Of a stretch of DNA of 64,000 nt, positions 19,245 to 30,241 are shown piece by piece (within the stretch, counting starts at the first letter, position 1; each line of letters starts with the position of its first letter). The stretch lies in the NCBI GenBank assembly GCA_030710605.1, contig CP092863.1:107742099-107806098 (forward strand), written 5' to 3'. Under the pieces are notes generated by a model. That model made no database searches. It saw nothing but the letters and a program-made list of their open reading frames with translations, and was not told the origin of the DNA. The stretch comes from Cordylochernes scorpioides. Taxonomy: Eukaryota > Arthropoda > Arachnida > Pseudoscorpiones > Chernetidae. Both the position numbers and the translations under genes were made by a program.

Positions 19245-19425
19245 GATGGACGAGTTGGTAACACCCTTGATTCCCGACAGCCATGAACCGGGATCGAATC
19301 TCACGTTAACATTTTGTTTAATATGTGAATAACCTTCACATATTATTCATTGTTGTAAATATCATAAACTAGGTTGTTCTTTTTGAGCGGTACCTAATAA
19401 AGTGGTTTTGGAAAAATGCAATACC
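19245..19425 (+). mobile_element. tRNA-like SINE with PLE-type tail
   Basis: Head GATGGACGAGTTGGTAACACC with B-box-like ACCGGGATCGAATCTC, body with AATATGTGAATAA, tail TTGAGCGGTACCTAATAAAGTGG. The inverse copy is at 24085-24258. The tail GAGCGGTACC matches the edge of PLE-B, which could mean PLE-driven mobilisation (inference). Confidence 0.5.
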
Positions 19426-19943
19426 CATCTATATATGATAGGATCAATCTATTATCTAACATGTTTCTCTATCTTTCACAATTTCCTATTTTAACAGCTT
19501 TCTTATAAAAATCGCTAATATGCAAATACAATTTCTAATATGCAAATCGCTAATATGCAATTGTAATTGATAATATGCAAATACAACTATTTGTATCGGA
19601 CATTCCCTTTTACAAATTGACACACATGCCATTCTATAAAATAGTTTAAAGAAGGAATACAAAGTTGTGTGTCTATTTCCAATAGTATCGTCTGTATTTA
19701 ATTACAAGTCGATATCGTCTGCCCGTTTGTTCGACCTGGAATATCGGAAAGTTACAAAACAGCCTGACACCACATGTTTCTAATTAACAGTGTGTCCAAA
19801 TTGAATTAGAGCCCTGGACGCTGCCCCGAGCAGACCACCCGAGCGAGCGAGCTATCTATCCACGCCTCCAATTAGCAAACTTCAAATTACTCCGGATAAT
19901 TCAATTTAACACACCGACTCAATCTTCTGAGAAATGTTGAAGA
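19426..19943. other. Possible unique DNA rich in ATTA motifs
   Basis: 19490-19600 has short CTAATATGCAAAT repeats (octamer-like ATGCAAAT). 19690-19940 is less repetitive, with CGAGCGAGCGAG and several TAATTA/CAATTAG homeodomain-like cores. No ORF. It could be host regulatory DNA; conservation data would decide. Confidence 0.3.
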
Positions 19944-22330
19944 GCCCGTCTGTAGGATTTTTATTGATTTTTCCTCGAAATATTCACTGAGTAAAAGAGA
20001 GTATACGGATATAAATAACGATTAGTTCTAAGATTTTTATTGATTTTTCCTCGAAATATTCACTGAATAAAAGAGAGCATACGGGTAAAAATAGCGATTA
20101 GTTCTAAGATTTTTATTGATTTTTCCTCGAAATATTCACTGAGTAAAAGAGAGCATACGGGTATAAATAGCGATTAGTTCTAAGATTTTTATTGATTTTT
20201 CCTCGAAATATTCACTGAGTAAAAGAGAGTATACGGATATAAATAGCGATTAGTTCTAAGATTTTTATTGATTTTTCCTCGAAATATTCACTGAGTAAAA
20301 GAGAGTATACGGGTATGAATAGCGATTAGTTCTAAGATTTTTAATGATTTTTCCTCGAAATATTCACTGAGTAAAAGAGAGTATACGGGTATGAATAGCG
20401 ATTAGTTCTAAGATTTTTATTGATTTTTCCTCGAAATATTCACTGAGTAAAAGAGAGCATACGGGTAAAAATAGCGATTAGTTCTAAGATTTGTATTGAT
20501 TTTTCCTCGAAATATTCACTGAGTAAAAGAGAGCATACGGGTATAAATAGCGATTAGTTCTAAGATTTTTATTGATTTTTCCTCGAAATATTCACTGAGT
20601 AAAAGAGAGTATACAGATATAAATAGCGATTAGTTCTAAGATTTTTATTGATTTTTCCTCGAAATATTCACAGAGTAAAAGAAAGTATACGGATATAAAT
20701 AGCGATTAGTTCTAAGATTTTTATTGATTTTTCCTCGAAATATTCACTGAGTAAAAGAGAGTATACGGGTATGAATAGCGATTAGTTCTAAGATTTTTAT
20801 TGAGTTTTCCTCGAAATATTCACTGAGAGAGAGAGAGAGAGAGAAAATAGAGGTAACCCGGGTTCCTGGAGTATTCACTGAGTAAAAGAGAGCATACGGG
20901 TATAAATAGCGATTAGTTCTAAGATTTTTATAGATTTTTCCTCGAAATATTCACTGAGTAAAAGAGAGCATACGGGTATAAATAGCGATTAGTTCTAAGA
21001 TTTTTATTGATTTTTCCTCGAAATATTCACTGAGTAAAAGAGAGTATACAGATATAAATAGCGATTAGTTCTAAGATTTTTATTGATTTTTCCTCGAAAT
21101 ATTCACAGAGTAAAAGAAAGTATACGGATATAAATAGCGATTAGTTCTAAGATTTTTATTGATTTTTCCTCGAAATATTCACTGAGTAAAAGAGAGTATA
21201 CGGGTATGAATAGCGATTAGTTCTAAGATTTTTATTGAGTTTTCCTCGAAATATTCACTGAGAGAGAGAGAGAGAGAGAAAATAGAGGTAACCCGGGTTC
21301 CTGGAGTATTCACTGAGTAAAAGAGAGCATACGGGTATAAATAGCGATTAGTTCTAAGATTTTTATAGATTTTTCCTCGAAATATTCACTGAGTAAAAGA
21401 GAGCATACGGGTATATATAGCGATTAGTTCTAATATTTTTATTGATTTTTCCTCGAAATATTCATTGGGTAAAAGAGAGTATACTGGTATATATAGCGAT
21501 TAGTTCAAAGATTTTTATTGATTTTTTTCTTTAAATATTCACTGAGTAAAAGAGAGTATTCGGGTATAAATAGCGATTAGTTCTAAGATTTCTATTGATT
21601 TTTCCTCGAAATATTCTGTGAGTAGAAGGAATTCTAGGTATAGGTTAGAGAAATCGGTTTACTGAAAGATTTATATTGATTTTACCTCGGAATATTCACT
21701 GAGTAGGAAGAATTCTAAGTATACGGTTAGAGAAATCGGTTTACTGTAGGATTTGTATTGATTTTACCACAAAATATTCAGTGAGTATAAGTTCTATGTG
21801 TGTATATACGGTTATATATAACGATTAGCTTTATGATTTTTATTGATTTTACCTCGAAATATTGAGTTAATGTATGTATATACGGTTATATATAACGATT
21901 AGCTTTAGGATATTTATTGATTTTACCTCAAAATACTCAGTGAGTATAAGTTCTATGTGTGTATATACGGTTATATATAACGATTAGCTTTAGGGTTTTT
22001 ATTGGTTTTTCCTCGAAATATTTTATGAGTAGGAAGAGTTATAAGTATACGGTTAGAGATAACGGTTTGTTGTAGGATTTTTATTAATTTTACATCTAAA
22101 TATTTAATGAGTATAAATTATATTTATACGTTATAAATAACGATTATCCCTTTAGTGATTTTCCTTTAAATATTCAATGAAGGAGAATGGTTAGAATTAA
22201 TGTCTGGCAATCGGATTTTTATTTACTTTTCCTCGAATAGAAATACTCTATGTACAATTCTAAATAACGTTTACTGTTTATCCATAAGGTTTTTATTGAT
22301 TTTTCTCGAAATATTCAAACATATATTGAC
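19944..22330 (+). repeat. 76-bp satellite with higher-order units
   Basis: Unit GATTAGTTCTAAGATTTTTA...CCTCGAAATATTCACTGAG...; successive starts are at 20020, 20096 and 20172. From 20450 to 21310 a higher-order unit of 435 bp (five monomers plus a 55-bp GA-repeat spacer with GGTAACCCGGGTTCCTGGAG) occurs twice. The monomers decay progressively after 21600 and are barely recognisable by 22300. No coding content. Confidence 0.9.
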
Positions 22331-22345
22331 TATGAGTACTATATA

Positions 22346-22857
22346 TATACACTCATTAATAAAACTTAAGGAAGTGGAAATTCTTTGATGTCGCATTCGT
22401 CAGTTTTTTTTTTTAAAGGAGACAGAGGAAATTTTGTTTACATTTGGTTATCTCATGAGAGGTCACTGTAATATCTTTCATAGTTATTGTCAGAATCCCG
22501 ATATACATGCTGAAAGGTGCGACTTCCTTAAGTTTTTCTAATGAGTGTATCTTTCAAAGTTATTGTCTAAATCCCGATATACATGTTAAAAGGTACAACT
22601 TCCTTAAGTTTTGTCCATGAGTGTATCTTTCAGAGTTATTGTCTGAATCCCGATATACATGTTAAAAGGTACAACTTCTTTAAGTTTTGTCCATGAGTGT
22701 ATCTTTCAGAGTTATTGTCTCAATCCCGATATATACATGCTGAAAGGTGCAACTTCTTTAAGTTTTGTCCATGAGTGTATCTTTCAGAGTTATTGTCTCA
22801 ATCCCGATATATACATGCTGAAAGGTACAACTTCTTTAAGTTTTGTCCATGAGTGTA
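22346..22857 (+). mobile_element. MITE with internal 76-bp array
   Basis: Left end ACACTCATTAATAAAACTTAAGG plus a unique TTTGATGTCGCATTCGTC segment, then about five 70-76-bp units (GTGTATCTTTCAGAGTTATTGTC...), right end CCATGAGTGTA. The ends are inverted repeats resembling those of Tc1/mariner MITEs. Other members are at 26785, 35140, 38278 and 47531. Confidence 0.7.
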
Positions 22858-23327
22858 AATTCATTTGCTGTATTTATGAACTTGTGCAAGTGTCTTGAGT
22901 ATTTAAAATATAAATACCTTGATGAACAATAACCTTGTAGAGTTGATCAGAATTTCAGTAGAGAATCCAGATCCTGATGAATGGACCGCAATCATTGAAG
23001 TCCGGAGATTCTCAGCTTCTTTATTAGCTTCAGAAACTCTTGTAGATTAGGATATTTTAGCAACTTGAAACACTTGCAGATATCTAGTTGTGCTGAAATA
23101 TTCCGAATCATATTGCACACGATTTATTAAATAACTTTTCAAATATTTTTTCTAAAACATTTCTTGATTAGATCAAAGTTTTTGTAGCATTCTTGATTCT
23201 ATCCTTGTAGCTGGTATCTTCGTTAGATGAATGGTTAACAATAAGAATTTTCCTTTGGAGAAGTAACAATTGATTTCATAACAAGACGGCAAATCTCTAT
23301 GATAAATCATAAATACTCTGATGTAAT
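22858..23327. other. Unassigned AT-rich DNA
   Basis: No repeat or gene recognised. Confidence 0.35.
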
Positions 23328-23619
23328 TCTATATACAGTTACGAGCGTCTTTCCTAATCCGTCATCCTTCTCTGTCACCGTTTGCTTTTATTGGTTGGCT
23401 ACGGTCACGCCACCTTTGCCCCCCTGCCGGCGGCGCGCGCCCGTTGGCTGCCGTCGAGCACGTGACTTCCCTGTGCGCGCGCATGGCGGACGGTAGGCTA
23501 TAGTTATTAACTAACATATGCAATTAATTAAGGCGCCAATTTAGAATTGCAACAAATAGTATTTGAATCAAAACATTCATTCGGGTAAAACACGGGCGTT
23601 GCCCGGGTCATTCGGCTAG
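23328..23619 (+). mobile_element. Non-autonomous Helitron, 292 bp
   Basis: Starts TCTATATACAGTTACGAGCG, ends hairpin ACGGGCGTTGCCCGGGT + CATTCGGCTAG, followed by T. The interior includes GC-rich DNA (CCGGCGGCGCGCGCCCG) embedded in an AT-rich host region, suggesting captured sequence. Shares both ends with 2454-2856. Confidence 0.75.
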
Positions 23620-23651
23620 TATAACATAAAGTTGAGAAAAAAATAGTATTC

Positions 23652-24003
23652 AAATACACCAAAAGAGGCATCTTTTCCCCATCAAATGTGCATTATAACA
23701 GAGCATTTTGTTCATCATTTCAGTACAAGATGTGAAGGCGGTGATGAAAAATAAGCCACAACACCAGTTTTGGTAAACTCAGACAACCTGTATACCATGG
23801 TTTCGGGCTATGGCCCTCATCAGTACAGGGGCGGCTTCTATTTCATAACATCCTACGAGAGGAGTTATGGAATCGGTCAAATTGGCCAAAACTGATGCTT
23901 TGACTATTTTAATATTGCCAATTTTACGTTTTCTGCTAGGGTGATAAATAAAATGTATTGTTTTAATGATTTTTTTTAATGCGAGAGGTGCCTCTCTTCC
24001 TGT
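23652..24003 (-). mobile_element. Family Y' foldback with intact hammerhead
   Basis: Left end AAAGAGGCATCTTTTCCCC, right end GCGAGAGGTGCCTCTCT. Carries CCACAACACCAGTTTTGG and the GGCTATGGCCCTCATCAG hammerhead region. Unlike typical family Y it lacks the AGATGGCG motif. No ORF. Confidence 0.6.
23784..23834 (-). ncRNA. Hammerhead ribozyme, GUA cleavage type
   Basis: Minus strand: CCUGUA, CUGAUGA, GGGCCAUAGCCC stem II, GAAA, stem III ACCAUGGU, H17 = A, then UACAGG completing stem I (6 bp). Every invariant core nucleotide is present, so this is among the best candidates for activity. Confidence 0.75.
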
Positions 24004-24084
24004 ATATATATTAAACAAATGGTTTATTTTAGATTAAAATAAAATAAATATTTTATTAAATTTATATATTCGGTTCGGTTCCAA

Positions 24085-24258
24085 AATCACTTTCTTAGGT
24101 ACCGCTCAACAAGAACAACCTAGTTTATGATAATTGAAACAATGAATAATATGTGAGTTATTCACATATTTAAACAAAATGTTAACGCGGGATTCAATCC
24201 CGGTTCATGACTGTCGGGAATCGAGGGTGTTACCCACTCGTCTACCGCGACTCTTTGT
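24085..24258 (-). mobile_element. tRNA-like SINE with PLE-type tail
   Basis: Inverse copy of 19245-19425: GGTACCGCTCAACAAG tail at the left, B-box-like GCGGGATTCAATCCCGG, head ending CTCGTCTACCGCGACTC. Confidence 0.5.
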
Positions 24259-24284
24259 TATATAAAATTATATATAAATGTATG

Positions 24285-24552
24285 AAAATAAAGGTCACCT
24301 CTCCCGTCAAAAGAGACGCTTAAACTAAGCGCAATCTATTGAGCGTCTCCACAAACTAGCGGACTCAGGTCGGTAACAAAGCCACAACACCAGTATGAAG
24401 ATAAGCACTTCTCAGTTTACCAAAGCTGGTGTTGTAGCTTTGTCACCGAGCTGAGTTCGCTAGTTTGTGAAGACAATCAATAGATGGTGTCCAGTTTTGA
24501 CGTCTGTTTTGACGGGTGAGGTGACTATTAGTTTTACAGATCAATTTACTCC
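24285..24552. mobile_element. Family Y foldback, hammerhead deleted
   Basis: Ends GGTCACCTCTCCCGTCAAAA and TTTTGACGGGTGAGGTGAC; both arms show the CCACAACACCAG and AGATGG(T/C)G motifs. The centre is only a short AAGATAAGCACTTCTCAG segment. Confidence 0.6.
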
Positions 24553-24639
24553 TAGTAAATTTCCATCTATATATATGTGAAAAATAATAGAAAAAAATAA
24601 TAAAAAGGTCTGGTGTTGATATTTAAAAAAAAGGCATAT

Positions 24640-24945
24640 CCTGACCAGGAGCACATGTGCTTTTCAGAATCAATGTTTAGTTGATTTATGTTCCACCAGA
24701 TGGCGCTCTTCCTTCTGAAAAGCACATGTGCTCCTGGTCAGGATATACCATTTTTATTTTTAATATCAACATCTGACCCACTTATTTTTTATTTTTTCTA
24801 TTGTATTTTCATGTGTTAAGGGAATATACGCAAGTTTGGTTTTAAATACCCATTTCTTGGGTTCTCAAGAAGCCTCTGGGACCAAAAATATTTTTAGTCG
24901 CAGTGGTACAGCCTGCTCCACGCTGACGAGTGTATGTATGTGATA
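24640..24945 (+). mobile_element. Family X foldback with truncated hammerhead
   Basis: 24652-24757 is an inverted repeat: GGCATATCCTGACCAGGAGC / GCTCCTGGTCAGGATAT with AGATGGCGCTCTTCC. The rest (TTGGGTTCTCAAGAAGCC, GTCGCAGTGGTACAGCCTG) runs into stem I and CUGACGAG at about 24926 and then stops: stem II and the GAAA strand are missing. Confidence 0.6.
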
Positions 24946-25049
24946 TCTTGATTAGTGAGAACGAATAATTAGCTTTGTTTATAGGAACAATATATATGTT
25001 TTCTTTCTCTTCTTTTTGTATGTAAATATTCCTGTTTACAAATATGATT

Positions 25050-25180
25050 TGTTATAAAATAAATAAAGCTTCCAGGACTAAGTTTCTTATTCAAATATTT
25101 ATTTTCACACAAGGTTTCGGACTTGTCAGTCCTTCAACAGGAGTATCACGATGATAAATTGATGATAAGTACTACTTTTA
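25050..25180 (-). mobile_element. PLE-like tail with hammerhead variant
   Basis: Minus strand: CUGUUGA, stem II GGACUGACAAGUCC, GAAA, CCUUGUGUG, then GAATAAGAAACTTAGTCC. The box CUGUUGA has A6 changed to U, as does the copy at 39972, so this subfamily shares an otherwise inactivating change. Confidence 0.5.
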
Positions 25181-25969
25181 TATACAAAATTAATTTTTAC
25201 ATATTTTAAATATTAATGAAATGATTTGTGCACTTTTTATTGTTCAAGAAAAAATAATTTTAAATGAAATGGCAAAACAACAAAGAAATTCAATTCAAAA
25301 AGTATCACAAAAGGAAGTGAAGTGTATTGGGGAGAGACAACCATTGAAGAAAATCTTTCTCCAGCTAATTATACACCAACCTGCGATATCCAGCAAACAT
25401 CCATCAAAACCAGCTTTTCACTTCTATACCGCCCACCATGGGGGGTAGATAGGGGGTTCATGGGTTTATCAGGGTATCACCACTGATCCATAGATTCTCC
25501 CTGAATGAATGCTAAATAACCCATTGTATAGCCTTAGGAAGGAAGTCTTTTGATACTGGTTGAATACCGTTATCTATCACCGTCTATAGACTCTACCACG
25601 ACGTAGTCACCGTGAATCGCGAGATTCCGTGTATTTCTAACACGATAGTCAAATATATTGTTGCACTGAGTTGCAGCTTTGTAGGGTCGTCGACCTTGGT
25701 TTCCTCCTTCTTGATTTTATACACGTTTCCCAAGCGGGTTTCCATACTTAAAGCAAATAAATAAAAGTAAATAAATTACCTTTTAAAGTTATTGTGTTTA
25801 TTTATTCGTTGTCTTCCTTGTAGGTCTTGATTCGCAGTCTTCGTCTAGGTCCTCTCTCGCTCCAATAACCAATCAAGATATATGTACAATAACAATATTA
25901 CAAGTGGAATGAAACTATAAAAAGGAATGATGATAATCTAAATAATCTGTTTTAAATAAATATTAAATA
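25181..25969. other. Unassigned DNA
   Basis: No gene recognised. 25425-25480 has CCGCCCACCATGGGGGGTAG, and 25790-25900 a TTATTCGTTGTCTTCCTTG / CTAGGTCCTCTCTCGCTCC segment that could be an old LTR edge; not supported further. Confidence 0.3.
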
Positions 25970-26469
25970 CTAGCGGACGTACCCGGCTTCGCCCGGGTTT
26001 TACCCGAGTGAAGGTTTGTCTAACGAATCTCTCGATAAAGTGAACATTTTTTCCCGGTCCCTTGAAAAATACTCGATAAGTTGAATAAAATCAATATTAA
26101 TTGGTTCCCTCGGTATTGGAAGTTAAAGGAATAGTATCTTGCCTTGGAATTGTATCATTATTCTTGTCTCAAATAAATTGCCGTGTCATCTTGAATTTTG
26201 TCTTTCCTAATTTTCTACATTACAAAATCATCGTATCATCATGATAATACTTAGAGCAGATTGTTGAATTATAACAGATAAATTAGAATATTTATCTTGA
26301 TTATTTTTAGGCGAAAAGTTATTTCAATTTTTTTTTTTTGCTAGAAACCTTCCCAGTACTATACTAAATAACTTCCCAAAGTTTCATGGCGTTCCAATGA
26401 GTGGTTTGGTCAGGCATAAAGGACAAACAGACCACACAAACACACATACATTCATTTTATATATATAGA
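25970..26469 (-). mobile_element. Non-autonomous Helitron, 500 bp
   Basis: Minus strand starts TCTATATATATAAAATGAATG (26469), ends with a GGGCGAAGCCGGG hairpin and CTAG (25970), followed by T. Internal AAACTTTGGGAAGTTATTTAG and GGTTTCTAGC segments are shared with 62706-63156. No ORF. Confidence 0.8.
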
Positions 26470-26619
26470 TCATAGAATATTTTGAATGAATGTAGGGCGC
26501 ATTAAAATTGATGTAACAATATAACGTTGAAATACGTATTACTAAAAAAGTGTCAAATAGTATTGGGATCAAATAAATTCTGAAAATGACATCTCCTGAT
26601 TGTGAAAATAAAAGTTTCT

Positions 26620-26745
26620 GATGTCTAAGTATTTGGCCAATTCAGGAAAAATTAAAAATCAATAAATGATTGATATTTATTCCGATAGATGGCGTAAGCC
26701 ATCAATAACTTTTAGTTGCACGATCGAGAGATGCCTTTTTTCTTA
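26620..26745 (+). mobile_element. Family W end fragment
   Basis: TATTTGGCCAATTCAGGAA, TTGATATTTATTCCGATAG, ATGGCGTAAGCCATC and GCACGATCGAGAGATGCC match the right end of the family W element at 34181. Confidence 0.55.
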
Positions 26746-26784
26746 ATTAAATGGTATAACGATTTGTTTTTTCGTGTATATCGG

Positions 26785-27713
26785 GATTGAGACAATAACT
26801 CTGAAAGATACACTCATGGACAAAACTTAAAGAAGTTGTACCTTTCAGCATTGTATATCGGGATTCAGACAATAACTCTGAAAGATACACTCATGGACAA
26901 AACTTAAGGAAGTCTTACCTTTCAGTATGTATATCGGGATTCAGACAATAACTCTGAAAGATACACTCATGTACAAAACTTAAGGAAGTTGTACCTTTTA
27001 GCATGTATATCGGGATTCAGACAATAACTCTGAAAGATACACTCATGGGAACAACTTAAGGAAGTTGTACCTTTTAGCATGTATATCGGGATTGAGACAA
27101 TAACTCTGAAATATACACTCATGGACAAAACTTAAGGAAGTTGTACCTTTTAGCATGTATATCGGAATTCAGAAAATAACTCTGAAAGATACACTCATGT
27201 ACAAAACTTAAGGAAGTTGTACCTTTTAGCATGTATATCGGGATTCAGACAATAACTCTGAAAGATACACTCATGGGAACAACTTAAGGAAGTTGTACCT
27301 TTTAGCATGTATATCGGGATTGAGACAATAACTCTGAAAGATACACTCATGGACAAAACTTAAGGAAGTTGTACCTTTTAGCAAGTATATCGGGATTCAG
27401 ACAATAACTCTGAAAGATACACTCATGGACAAAACTTAAGGAAGTTGTACCTCTTAGCATGTATATCGGGATTCAGACAATAACTCTGAAATATATACTC
27501 ATAGACAAAACTTAAGGAAGTTGTAACTTTCAGCACGTATATCGGGATTCAGACAATAACTCTGAAAGATATTACAGTGACGTTTATTGAAGACACACAA
27601 GATAACCAAGTGTGAACAAAATATTTTCTCTCTCCTTCAAAAAAAAAAAAAAACAGACGACTGGCGACATCAAAGACTTTCCACTTCCTTAAATTTTTAT
27701 CCATGAGTGTATA
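26785..27713 (-). repeat. MITE-derived 76-bp array
   Basis: About ten units (ACTCATGGACAAAACTTAAGG ... ATATCGGGATTCAGACAATA...), ending with the unique segment GACTGGCGACATCAAAGAC and CCATGAGTGTATA. Inverse orientation to 22346 and 47531. The unit carries the MITE's own end, so the array looks like repeated end duplication. Confidence 0.8.
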
Positions 27714-28600
27714 AATATACAAATCAATTTTATTATTAAACGAATATAGTGTTTCATTTTTTAAAATTTGGATCCCAAATAAATCGTTACAAGCAATAAA
27801 CATGTTAAAACAGTCAATATTGATGAGATTTGTGTAGTATTTCGGTGAAGCACATATCTCCACTAATTCTTCAAATTGTCTTCAAATAAAATAAATAAAA
27901 AATGAATAAAATGTTTATTTTTAATATATCATAATGCTTAAATTTATTAATTTCTATATTTTCATCACATATACATTATTTTATCCGTTATGAAATAATC
28001 TGTCAAAAGTAAAGACTCAAAATATGCTCAAAAATGAATTTTTACAAAAGAATAAAACTCACAGAGAATTATTATTTTTATCCCTGAAGGAACAAAGAAT
28101 GTAAAGACTAGAAGGAGAGATTCTAAGCCTTAATTTTTGTTTTGAAGACCCAGAGTTAACAAAAAGGTAAATTCACTAAAGGCCTTTATATGTCTCTTAT
28201 AAACTTCTGCTTTAAGAATGTTTGTCTGGATTTTTTTCCATTTTGACCAGATGCTTTTTCACACGTTTTTGTTTCCATATTAACTCTTATTAAAGTGTTT
28301 TTTCTTTAGAGTTTATTTTAATCTGATAAATACTGTTTCTATACAATGGAATGGAAGGTTGAACATTTTATCTTGTTCAAATAGAATTCTGGGATATAGT
28401 ATTGATAGATGTATTTATTTTAGAAACAGAAATGATTTTTTTTGTTGAGTTCTCAATTTTATATTTTTATTGAATCTTTATCTTTAAGGATTGGACTGTG
28501 TGTGTGCACGGAAAATAAAGATAATATATTTTTATTAAAATAGATATGGTAGAGGTTATGATAATCATGGTAGGTATAGGTTTTACACTGCTTAGATTCA
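27714..28600. other. Unassigned AT-rich DNA
   Basis: No gene or known repeat. A short piece of the MITE unit follows at 28605-28690. Confidence 0.35.
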
Positions 28601-28739
28601 TAGAAAAAACTTAAGGAAGTTGTACCTTTTAGCATGTTTATCGGGATTCAGACAATAACTCTGAAAGAGACACTCATGGACAAAACTTAAGAAAGTGCAA
28701 GGTCGCCGTTTTTTTTTTTTTTTATGTCAGAGATCCCTG

Positions 28740-28940
28740 TTCAGTTATTTGCACTTATACAAGTATGTCAGAGATCCCTGTTCAGTTATTTGCTCTCACT
28801 AGTAAGGTTGGAGTTCACAAGATTTGAAGACCATTAAATCAATTATTTGTTCAGAAAAAAAGTGTCCAACACGGGATTCGAACCCGGGTCTTTGCTGTCG
28901 AAAACCGAGAGTTTATACCACTGCCCCACCGATCCAGTTC
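28740..28940 (-). mobile_element. tRNA-derived SINE, partial
   Basis: tRNA-like head on the minus strand at about 28866-28940 (B box GGGTTCGAATCCCG). Part of the body (CAGAGATCCCTGTTCAGTTA) is duplicated at 28725 and 28767. Confidence 0.65.
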
Positions 28941-29462
28941 TATATTATATACACGGGTATGTTATAAAGCTACACTTTCCATATACCTTAAATTAAACGC
29001 CTAAACAATTAACCGACTTTTTATAATAATCTAGAATGTATCTTAGACTTTGTAGTAAGAAAAAACACAGGCGTTCATCACACAAGAAAATAAAAAAAGA
29101 ACATTAAGTAGAAAAAATAAAAGTGCTAATTAGTATTTTTTTAATTTTACTATCTCTCAACATTCGTAAGGCTAAAAGATACCAACAAATTGGAATAAAC
29201 TTTTATATATTCTTCTACCGTTTTATAATTAGATGAATCTATAATGAGACTTAACGCTACGGGGATGTTGAATTAACTTCAGGAGGCTACCAATTTATCG
29301 TCTGCGCTTATATTAATAGGCTTACTCTGGGTTATAATTGCATTTTGTAGTTTTTTTTCCTCTCTTATATACATATGTGATATCTGCATAGTGATTACTT
29401 TAATGAAAGTAGTGAGATGACCTTTATTGATTTTTATAATATATTCACTGATAATAAATTAT
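28941..29462. other. Unassigned AT-rich DNA
   Basis: No gene or repeat assigned. Confidence 0.35.
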
Positions 29463-29464
29463 AT

Positions 29465-29885
29465 AAATATATAGATGGAAAATTTGCCGGGAGGAAATTG
29501 ATCCATAGAACCACAGGGCGCCTCTCCCTTTTTTTTACGTTTATTTTGACGGGAGAGGCTCCCTGTGCTTCTATGGATCATTTTTCTCTGGCAAATTTTC
29601 CATCCATATTCTAGCCATAGATTTGGCCCAGCCACCTTGCCATCAAAACACCTCTTTGGTAGATTGTGAAGATTCCATAAGATCCCGTGTGGATCTCATG
29701 GAATAAAGTCCGCCCTAGACTGACGAGGGCCATTAGCCCGAAACCATGGATGCTTCTCAGTTTGCCAAAGCTGGCGTTGTGGCTTTGTCACCGACCCGAG
29801 GCCGCTAGTTGCGGCGACGGTCAATAGATGGCTTCAGGTTTTGACGTTTATTTTGACGGGAGAGGCGCCCTGTGCTTCTATGGAT
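29465..29885 (+). mobile_element. Family Y composite with truncated hammerhead
   Basis: A short foldback at 29474-29605 (GCCGGGAGGAAATTGATCC and its complement) is followed by a family Y right part: CCTCTTTGGTAGATTGTGAAG, the hammerhead core, the GGCGTTGTGGCTTTG segment, AGATGGCTTCAGG and the GAGAGGCGCCCTGTGC end. Confidence 0.6.
29708..29752 (+). ncRNA. Truncated hammerhead (stem I 3' strand lost)
   Basis: AAGTCCGCCCTAGA, CUGACGA, GGGCCAUUAGCCC, GAAA, CCAUGG, but then AUGCUUCUCAG: the UCUCUAGGUGG strand and cleavage triplet are deleted. The same deletion is found at 31454, so the two copies share an ancestor. Confidence 0.6.
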
Positions 29886-29892
29886 ATATATA

Positions 29893-30235
29893 TATGCTTT
29901 TTAGATGGCAGAGCGCCATCTAGTGGAGCAAAAATAAACTAAACGTTTATTTAGCTTGCTCAGTGATATTTGGCCAACCCAATTTCTTGATTTATCAAGA
30001 AAAGCAATCCACGAACGCGTTTCGCGCTGTTGGCGCTCGTCAGCGTGGAGAAGGCTGTAACCACTGCGACCAAAAAATATTTTTGGTCCCAATGGCTTCC
30101 CGAGTAATCAGAAAATGGGTATTTAAGGCCAAATTTGCGTAAAGACGCTTAACACATGAAAAAACTCAAGAAATTGGGTTGGCCAAATATCACGGAGCAA
30201 GCTAAATAAACGTGGTCAGGAGATGCCTTTTTTAT
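29893..30235 (-). mobile_element. Family X foldback with intact hammerhead
   Basis: Inverted parts TTGGCCAACCCAATTTCTTGA / CAAGAAATTGGGTTGGCCAA lie at about 29970-29990 and 30170-30190. Minus-strand order: CAAATTTGGCC segment, GGTCGCAGTGGTTACAGCC, hammerhead, AGATGGCGCTCTGCC end. No ORF. Confidence 0.65.
30005..30053 (-). ncRNA. Hammerhead ribozyme, GUU cleavage type
   Basis: Minus strand: UCCACG, CUGACGA, stem II GCGC-CAACA-GCGC, GAAA, stem III ACGCGU with H17 = U, then CGUGGA completing stem I (6 bp). Core invariant nucleotides are complete. ACGCGU is self-complementary, so only two stem III pairs close in cis. Confidence 0.75.
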
Positions 30236-30241
30236 TTTTAA

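Noticed and set aside
19944-21600. Ribozyme-like core in the 76-bp satellite (CUCGAAAU...CACUGAGUA)
   Set aside because: The GAAA is present but the second box is CUGAGUA, not CUGANGA, and no supporting helices could be found.
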